Shown one piece after another: positions 59,340-64,000 of a stretch of 64,000 nt of DNA. The notes under the pieces are model-generated. The model searched no databases and had not been told where the DNA came from. It was given only the letters and a program-made list of their open reading frames with translations. The translations under genes were made by a program, and so were the position numbers. The DNA comes from Fen-1258 sp041658245 (lineage in GTDB: Bacteria > Bacteroidota > Ignavibacteria > Ignavibacteriales > Melioribacteraceae), in the NCBI GenBank assembly GCA_041658245.1, contig JBBAAM010000006.1, positions 1 to 64,000 on the forward strand. Reading direction: 5' to 3'. Within the stretch, counting starts at the first letter, position 1. Each line of letters opens with the position of its first letter.

Positions 59340-60788
59340 TTACTCTTGTTCTCCCGGCAATTTCTTAAGCAGCGGAAGTTCTTCTTCAACTTTCTTTTTG
59401 ATCTCTGCAGTATTGATGTTGAACCTCTTTGCCAAACTTAAAAAATCTTGTTCTGCACAAATACTTAATATGAATGATTGATTAAGTATTTCATTTAATT
59501 CAGTGGGACTCATTCCGAAAATCTTTTCACAAATAACTTTATGCAGCTTTTCATGTGTTATCTCTGTTCCTTCAGCAATCCATCCACGGTATTGTGCAAG
59601 ATTTTCTCCATCCATAAAATGTTCGGATATCCATCCGTCAATCATTAACAAATCAAATATTACGTTTGGAAGTATGGCAGTTGTTAGATCTTGCTTCAGA
59701 AATTCCGAACTCAAATGTTCGTGATAAGCTTCATCTCTTTGTGCTTTTATTTTGAGATTCAATTCAAAAAGTTTTTCTTTATCAGTTTTTACCTTTTCCG
59801 TTACACTTTTTACGTCTATCGTTTTCACTACAATATCTATAACTTTACCTTTCTGCGGTCCATCAGTATAAATTGCTTTCTGAACACCTTTCCCTTCTGG
59901 CTTCTTGGTTAGAGTGTATTCATTTTGACCGAGCACATTTTTCTTGGCTCCGTAATTCACACCGGAGATTCTAACTAACGGAGTACCGGATTCATCAGCT
60001 TTATCAATCTGCATAGCCATGTGAAGATTAACTTTCTCTTTGTAGCAGCTTCCATCGGTGCAAATATTATTTCCGCTGAACTCGGTAAAGAGATCCACCG
60101 CATTGCCCGTGCGCTTCTTACATTCGAAGCAGCTTCCGGCATCGGGCAAAAGTAATTTATCTTTTCTGTTGAATGGTGCTTCGTTAAGATTAGGCATCAG
60201 CCCGGCAACCTGTACGCGCAATTCAGAAACGGTTGGAACACGGAAGCTTTGAGAAATGTATTTCAATAATTTCTGCTGTGCATCTTCTTGCATTTTAGCA
60301 ATCAGCAGCGCATGACCTAATTCAATCTTACCTTCAGCATATAATTTGTGAGCATCTTTGATAAGCCATATTAATCGGTATCTGCTTGAAACGTAGGAAA
60401 TTGATTTTCCAATCTTATCGGCAATTGTTTCAATTGTATATTTCCCGGTTTCAAGCATTCCTTGGATGAATGTTGCTTCATCAAGCGGATGAACATCCTG
60501 ACGCTGTAAGTTCTCTATGTACTGGATCTCTAATACTTGTTCATCGGATAGATCCTTAATGATTGACAGCACGGTTTTCTTTTTGATCAGCTTGCAAGCA
60601 CGTACACGGCGTTCACCGGAAACAAGTTCGTAATTACTTCCCTTTTTACGGAGCGTTACCGGGTTAACAAGTCCGTTGCTTTTAATGCTGTCTGCAAGTT
60701 CTTGAAGTGAATTTTTATTGAACTCCTTGCGCGGATTGGTTTTACTGAAAACTATTTTTTCAATCTTTACTTCTTTAAGCTCTGCCAT
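59340..60788 (-). CDS. ParB/RepB-like protein with zinc-binding domain
   Basis: 482 residues. ParB N-terminal domain (NSLQELADSIKSNGLVNPVTLRKKGSNYELVSGERRVRACKLI), ENLQRQDVHPLDEA and a helix-turn-helix (TIETIADKIGKSISYVSSRYRL). A middle Cys set (CFECKKRTGN and CTDGSCY) is a zinc-binding insert seen in ParB-like proteins of plasmids and mobile elements. The C-terminus is an unassigned helical region. In a prophage this suggests partition or a transcription role, possibly linked to a plasmid-like lifestyle. Confidence 0.8.
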   Translation of the reverse strand: MAELKEVKIEKIVFSKTNPRKEFNKNSLQELADSIKSNGLVNPVTLRKKGSNYELVSGERRVRACKLIKKKTVLSIIKDLSDEQVLEIQYIENLQRQDVHPLDEATFIQGMLETGKYTIETIADKIGKSISYVSSRYRLIWLIKDAHKLYAEGKIELGHALLIAKMQEDAQQKLLKYISQSFRVPTVSELRVQVAGLMPNLNEAPFNRKDKLLLPDAGSCFECKKRTGNAVDLFTEFSGNNICTDGSCYKEKVNLHMAMQIDKADESGTPLVRISGVNYGAKKNVLGQNEYTLTKKPEGKGVQKAIYTDGPQKGKVIDIVVKTIDVKSVTEKVKTDKEKLFELNLKIKAQRDEAYHEHLSSEFLKQDLTTAILPNVIFDLLMIDGWISEHFMDGENLAQYRGWIAEGTEITHEKLHKVICEKIFGMSPTELNEILNQSFILSICAEQDFLSLAKRFNINTAEIKKKVEEELPLLKKLPGEQE

Positions 60789-60818
60789 TTTTCTAACCCT
60801 TTATTTTATGATGAAACT

Positions 60819-61361
60819 TTATTCGTCATTTCTTAACAATGCCAAATATCCTTCTTCATTAGAAATTGGATTTGCCGGAATTACTTTTATAACCGCATTT
60901 GATCCGTAATAAATCAAAGTTAGAGATTTACTTCCGAGAGCAGCTGCTAATTTATTAAGCAAAGAAAGATCTAAACTGAAACTGCATTTCGGTTTATCGG
61001 TTGGAATTATTGTTTTGTAATCGTAAGGGACTAATTCCGTATCAACTTTTACCAATTGATATGGAAGTTCAATTCCGTTTTTGAATGATACTTTACCTTC
61101 AGCATCAACACCGTTCAATTTCATTTCTAAGAAATCAGATTCTTCATCGGTACCATATTTGCGTGCTTCAATAAAAACATAAGGATCCATGTAATTTCTA
61201 ATTGCATCACCCTTTTCGATCTCGATCGGGATTAAAGCAAGTATTCTTCCATCTGTTGAAATTGCCTGCGTGCCGGTTATAAGAATTTTTGTTTTTACTG
61301 AGGCCGGATCATCGCTTTTGCCAACAGCTTTTTCCGGTTTGAATCTCTTATTGATCTTCAT
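60819..61361 (-). CDS. Possible short sliding-clamp-like protein
   Basis: 180 residues. AISTDGRILALIPIEI resembles the beta-clamp ATDGHRLA motif, and SLLNKLAAALGSKSLTLIYYGSNAVIKVIPANPISNEEGYLALLRND resembles the end of a clamp domain, including the hydrophobic C-terminal strand. It is far shorter than bacterial DnaN (about 370) and near the two-domain phage T4 clamp (228). Located between the ParB-like gene and a small regulator. The match is by eye only. Confidence 0.4.
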   Translation of the reverse strand: MKINKRFKPEKAVGKSDDPASVKTKILITGTQAISTDGRILALIPIEIEKGDAIRNYMDPYVFIEARKYGTDEESDFLEMKLNGVDAEGKVSFKNGIELPYQLVKVDTELVPYDYKTIIPTDKPKCSFSLDLSLLNKLAAALGSKSLTLIYYGSNAVIKVIPANPISNEEGYLALLRNDE

Positions 61362-61368
61362 CTATTCC

Positions 61369-61722
61369 TCACACACTTTGTGATAAAACTTTTTCACCAA
61401 ATAAATTTCTATTTGCACCAAATGTTTCTGCTATCTGATGTTTTACTTTCTTCCGTTCCCCGAGCATACTCATTATTGTTTGGTTGTAACTGAGCATACT
61501 TGCAATTGCATCTTCCTCGGTCCGGCATAACCAGTAACCGCGCTTGTCACTACCAATATGGAAAGTTCCTTTATTATTTTCATTCATCTTGCGTACTGAA
61601 GCGGCAAGCATCCGGTTATCAATTCCGGTCCCTTCATACACTCTTTTGCTCGTCATCGGTTTGTTGTAATTGGAATTTTTAACCGCATCAAATATTTTAG
61701 CTTCCATATCACTAAGTATCAT
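61369..61722 (-). CDS. Winged-helix phage protein
   Basis: 117 residues from ATG 61722 (AAGAG upstream). An N-terminal helix-turn-helix (MEAKIFDAVKNSNYNKPMTSKRVYEGTGIDNRMLAASVRKMNE) with a short beta wing (GYWLCRTEED), then a helical tail. A TTG at 61755 would add eleven residues. Probably a replication or regulatory factor. Confidence 0.6.
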   Translation of the reverse strand: MILSDMEAKIFDAVKNSNYNKPMTSKRVYEGTGIDNRMLAASVRKMNENNKGTFHIGSDKRGYWLCRTEEDAIASMLSYNQTIMSMLGERKKVKHQIAETFGANRNLFGEKVLSQSV

Positions 61723-61761
61723 TCTCTTACTCTTGTAATAAACCAACTGGCGCAAGCGGAG

Positions 61762-61808
61762 GGTGCACCTGCACCGGTGTGGTAATCCACATCATGGAGG
61801 CACCATGA
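61762..61808. promoter_or_regulatory. Three consecutive hairpins in a phage leader
   Basis: GGTGCA-CC-TGCACC (61762-61775), TGTGG-TAAT-CCACA (61778-61791) and TCATGG-AGGCA-CCATGA (61792-61808) follow each other almost without gaps in the 92-base non-coding leader of the winged-helix gene. No T tract, so unlikely to be a terminator. Confidence 0.6.
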
Positions 61809-61814
61809 ATGCTC

Positions 61815-62045
61815 TTATAAGTTTTCAATCGTCTCAATTAATTTTATCACAGTATATAGTATTCCAAGTGCAGCAATGATTGCAAATAACAGAATACCTA
61901 AGTAAATGATCTTTTCCGTAAGCGTCATCGGCAGCTCACGGCTGAATTCACAATAACTTTTTGCGGTGCAGATTATGCAGTCGCTTCTTCCGGCATCTTC
62001 AAAATTTCCGCCGTGAACGATCAAACATTTTTTCGGTGTTTCCAT
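61815..62045 (-). CDS. Small Cys-rich membrane protein (76 aa)
   Basis: 76 residues: the first 38 carry five Cys (KKCLIVHGGNF, SDCIICTAKSYC), the rest is one membrane helix (IIYLGILLFAIIAALGILYTVI). Could bind metal and sit in the host membrane. No family recognised. Confidence 0.6.
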   Translation of the reverse strand: METPKKCLIVHGGNFEDAGRSDCIICTAKSYCEFSRELPMTLTEKIIYLGILLFAIIAALGILYTVIKLIETIENL

Positions 62046-62173
62046 TTATTCGATCTCCAATTCTTAAAATCCTGCCAATCTTCTTTGATCGCTTTGCGCA
62101 TTGGAAAGATCATCCAGACAGCTATTCCAACAGCAAAGATGTACCCAATTATAATTGTTAATAATTCTTTCAT
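62021..62173 (-). CDS. Small membrane protein (50 aa)
   Basis: Starts at ATG 62173 by an overlap with the preceding stop and ends at 62021-62023 inside the next gene. One membrane helix (LLTIIIGYIFAVGIAVWMIF) then a basic Trp-rich tail (KEDWQDFKNWRSNKWKHRK). Plausibly inner-membrane; function unknown. Confidence 0.6.
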   Translation of the reverse strand: MKELLTIIIGYIFAVGIAVWMIFPMRKAIKEDWQDFKNWRSNKWKHRKNV

Positions 62174-62310
62174 CAGTTGCAGATTATGGTTTGATAATTA
62201 ATATCAATGTTGGATTTCTTCATTTCTAAACGGTAGATCAAAAGCACCAATACACCATCTAGATAAACAACTTCTTGTTTCAGTTTCGATTTCTTTCCGG
62301 TCTGTATCAT
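62173..62310 (-). CDS. Small phage protein (45 aa)
   Basis: ATG 62310 overlaps the previous stop (ATGA); stop 62173-62175 overlaps the next ATG the same way. Basic N-terminus, hydrophobic middle (VVYLDGVLVLLIYRLEM), polar end. The tight coupling on both sides argues that it is translated. Confidence 0.5.
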   Translation of the reverse strand: MIQTGKKSKLKQEVVYLDGVLVLLIYRLEMKKSNIDINYQTIICN

Positions 62311-62672
62311 AAAAGTTTCTTCCTGTTAAGTTTTTCTTTTAAAAGCTGTTTTTCAGCCGCTCTTTTCCCGGGAGCGGTTTCAACTAGTTGAATTGTCTTT
62401 TTCTTATCCTCTATGACTAATTTCACAGCATTTTCCACAGATTTAAGATGTATTGCCTTCTTCTTATCCTCTTTCGGTAGTTGTACCTTCCTTAAGGCGA
62501 TTTTCTTGAATTTGTCCTTTCTCAGTTTTTTAACTTTCTCAAGCACTTCCTCTTTAGTATAAAGTTTGGCATATTTCCTGTCGGTGGTCCATCCATGCTC
62601 AGCTTTGAACCGGTAATTTTCATAACTAGCTATTCTATATTTAGGCGTTAAGGCATCTTGGGATTCAGTCAT
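62307..62672 (-). CDS. Lys-rich phage protein (121 aa)
   Basis: 121 residues, about a quarter Lys, with an internal near-duplication EDKKKAIHL / EDKKKTIQL (22 residues apart). Very basic, so probably nucleic-acid or membrane associated. No family recognised. Confidence 0.55.
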   Translation of the reverse strand: MTESQDALTPKYRIASYENYRFKAEHGWTTDRKYAKLYTKEEVLEKVKKLRKDKFKKIALRKVQLPKEDKKKAIHLKSVENAVKLVIEDKKKTIQLVETAPGKRAAEKQLLKEKLNRKKLL

Positions 62673-62675
62673 TTT

Positions 62676-63200
62676 TCATTTCCTATCATCATCAATAAAA
62701 CTTCCGAGTGCAGCAAAATTCAGATCGGTACAATCTTCAGCATCAAGTTTGCTCAGTTTTATCGGATAGCATTCAAGTTCAATTTCCATATTCAGCAATT
62801 CGTTTAACTGTTTTTGGAACTCTTCCATTTTATCGCCAAGATCATAACTGTTTTCTAAAACTTTTTTACCTTTAACTTCATTGCCGTCAATCATCTTGAT
62901 TAAAGATTCTTCCCCGGCATCTTTCGGCGCATCAATTATTTTAAGCTTTGTTTCGATCTCCTCTTTAGCACCGTTAAGCAATACCATTTTCTTTCTTGAA
63001 AGTTCATTCAAAAGTTTAACCCTCATTTCATCAAAATCCTGAATTGCTTTTCCTGCTGCCTTCGCCAGCTTGATGCTTAGATCATATTTTAAGGCAGCAC
63101 TCTTTGCCGGGAATGAAATTAATTTCTCAAGTCCATTGTTCATTTTTAATATGTCTCCGGCTTCGAACAGATTAAAATATTTGATTTTAAGTTTGCTCAT
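62676..63200 (-). CDS. Phage hypothetical protein (174 aa)
   Basis: 174 residues, mainly helical with a coiled-coil prone part (AKAAGKAIQDFDEMRVKLLNELSRKKM... MEEFQKQLNELLNMEIELECYP). The N-terminus opens with LKIKYFNLFEAGDIL. No enzyme motif. Not recognised; a virion or replication accessory role is possible. Confidence 0.5.
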   Translation of the reverse strand: MSKLKIKYFNLFEAGDILKMNNGLEKLISFPAKSAALKYDLSIKLAKAAGKAIQDFDEMRVKLLNELSRKKMVLLNGAKEEIETKLKIIDAPKDAGEESLIKMIDGNEVKGKKVLENSYDLGDKMEEFQKQLNELLNMEIELECYPIKLSKLDAEDCTDLNFAALGSFIDDDRK

Positions 63201-63201
63201 T

Positions 63202-63402
63202 TTATACCGTTAATATTTGTTGTTGAATGTTTTTAAATTTTATTTTTCTGTCTGCTCTATAGATCAATTTTCTAATTGCCAAATAGCTCTTGCCCATCTG
63301 CTCTGCAATTTCCACATAGTTATAATTCAATCTTCTAAGCTCCAAAGCTTTTTTCATATCTTCCGAAAGCTGATATTTTTTATGATCTAAAAGATCAGTC
63401 AT
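63202..63402 (-). CDS. Small helix-turn-helix protein (sigma region 4-like)
   Basis: 66 residues. LSEDMKKALELRRLNYNYVEIAEQMGKSYLAIRKLIYRA matches a sigma-70 region 4/LuxR-type helix-turn-helix. Likely an early regulator. Its start overlaps the end of the 37-residue gene upstream by 8 bases. Confidence 0.65.
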   Translation of the reverse strand: MTDLLDHKKYQLSEDMKKALELRRLNYNYVEIAEQMGKSYLAIRKLIYRADRKIKFKNIQQQILTV

Positions 63403-63508
63403 TATTGTTAAACCATTTATTATAGAGGATCAGCCATTGCCAAATACCGGTAACAAACAGCAGAAATATTCCGGCAACAAAAAACCATCCTAATAGTTTC
63501 TCATTCAT
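63395..63508 (-). CDS. Tiny membrane protein (37 aa)
   Basis: ATG 63508 overlaps the preceding stop (ATGA); ends at 63395-63397. One membrane helix (LLGWFFVAGIFLLFVTGIWQWLILY) and an Asn-rich end. Coupling to both neighbours supports translation. Confidence 0.6.
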   Translation of the reverse strand: MNEKLLGWFFVAGIFLLFVTGIWQWLILYNKWFNNND

Positions 63509-63909
63509 ATACCTAGCTTCTTCATTTCTTCATCGAAGCGTTCAACTTGCTCTTTTAGATCATCATACTTAGTTCTTAAACGCGGTCGTTCGCCTACCTC
63601 AATAATTTTATTCTTGATTGTCCGGCTCACTTCATTACTGAATAAACTGAATTGAGTTGTAAGCGATTGAAGGAATCCGCTTGTCAGATCAAACAACTTT
63701 TGGCATTCATCCTGATCGCTTAAGTATTTTCTTTTAATAAGCTGATCTTTAATAGCTTTATAGTATTCATCTTTAACTTCGATGGCATTATTTAACTGAT
63801 AGGAAAGTTTATTCGGTTTCATCCCAATCCATTTGGCAATGGTAGTTTCCGATAAATCGAAACGTACCATGTAATCCATGATTTCAAGTTGTTTCTGAGC
63901 GTGTGCCAT
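63505..63909 (-). CDS. Phage helix-turn-helix protein with coiled-coil tail
   Basis: 134 residues. N-terminal HTH (EIMDYMVRFDLSETTIAKWIGMKPNKLSYQLNN), resembling a repressor-type motif, then helical segments and a C-terminal coiled coil (LKEQVERFDEEMKKLG). The most upstream gene of the minus-strand block in the window. The remaining 63,910-64,000 holds no gene start and no clear promoter. Confidence 0.6.
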   Translation of the reverse strand: MAHAQKQLEIMDYMVRFDLSETTIAKWIGMKPNKLSYQLNNAIEVKDEYYKAIKDQLIKRKYLSDQDECQKLFDLTSGFLQSLTTQFSLFSNEVSRTIKNKIIEVGERPRLRTKYDDLKEQVERFDEEMKKLGI

Positions 63910-64000
63910 TTTGATTTATTCCAAATTTTTAAGTGAACAATTCCAAGTATTTCTAATTCTTAATTCGCAATTTTCTTTTAGCAATTAATTAATAGAATTC

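Larger units (their letters stand above)
27873..64000 (-). mobile_element. Prophage, long-tailed (siphovirus-like), right end outside the window
   Basis: About 36 kb of genes all on the minus strand, tightly packed and often overlapping, in phage order: regulators and replication, terminase, head, connector, tail, fibres, lysis. Head genes are lambda/HK97-like (GpA-type terminase, lambda-type portal, HK97-type protease and capsid). The tail has a tube protein, frameshifted chaperone and tape measure but no sheath or baseplate genes, hence a long flexible tail. Codons and intergenic bases are visibly richer in CCGG than the AT-rich host flank. Every core gene seen is open, so it may be intact. 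Integrase is expected beyond 64,000. Confidence 0.92.

Noticed and set aside
27873..64000. Mu-like transposable phage
   Set aside because: No transposase A/B pair, sheath or baseplate genes are visible, and terminase and portal are lambda type.
1..64000. CRISPR array
   Set aside because: No regularly spaced direct repeats with unique spacers. The tandem 10-bp repeats have no spacers and the 17-bp repeats have irregular gaps within a gene.

Overview
The window is a bacterial chromosome segment (about 1-27.7 kb) followed by most of a long-tailed, lambda/HK97-style prophage on the minus strand (about 27.9 kb to the right edge, continuing outside). The low-GC host, with LPS-type family-9 glycosyltransferases (Gram-negative envelope), a folP-cdaA pair, a DUF5683-type protein, a PASTA protein next to rpe, and dispersed palindromes of a kind common in Bacteroidota, points to the Bacteroidota/Chlorobiota group, perhaps an Ignavibacteria-like anaerobe. 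This is inference from gene content; no rRNA is present.

Host region. A partial purE and a cation efflux gene are followed by an apparent operon at 1.8-7.7 kb for a multimeric NAD(P)-linked [FeFe]-hydrogenase: two thioredoxin-fold [2Fe-2S] proteins, a NuoF-like flavoprotein and a 638-residue H-cluster subunit, with a stand-alone receiver protein inside the operon and a six-helix membrane histidine kinase just after it. Then come minus-strand ispE, a homocysteine S-methyltransferase-like gene, three tandem heptosyltransferase-like genes and rqcH (ribosome quality control). Plus-strand genes follow: PASTA protein, rpe, folP, cdaA (c-di-AMP synthase), a UPF0173 hydrolase, parA-parB, small membrane proteins, aroQ, a MerR regulator, tRNA-Pro(GGG) with a terminator, purF, pgsA and ftsY; ppx/gppA is on the other strand.

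Prophage region. All genes read right to left. The right part (64-55 kb) holds small regulators and membrane proteins, a possible miniature sliding clamp, a ParB-like protein, a Dam methylase and a replication initiator carrying five iteron-like 17-bp repeats inside its coding sequence. Next come an HNH-like protein, a gpZ-like protein, a ParB-methylase fusion, terminase subunits, a cargo-like lipoprotein bounded by direct repeats, a set of tiny genes, and the head module (gpW-like, portal, protease-capsid fusion, connector). The tail module has a tube protein, a tail-assembly chaperone with a clear -1 slippery heptamer and a 95-codon extension, a tape measure, tip proteins and fibres. Lysis genes (M15 endolysin, holin candidates, nested spanin-like pair) lie at the left end beside host ftsY. 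No sheath or baseplate genes are seen, so a siphovirus is inferred. No integrase is in the window; the integration machinery must lie to the right.

The items most worth a second look are the iteron array inside the replication gene, the frameshift site, the repeat-flanked lipoprotein cassette, a four-unit 10-bp operator-like repeat upstream of the head genes, the kinase/receiver pair around the hydrogenase, and host-type dispersed palindromes sitting inside the prophage.
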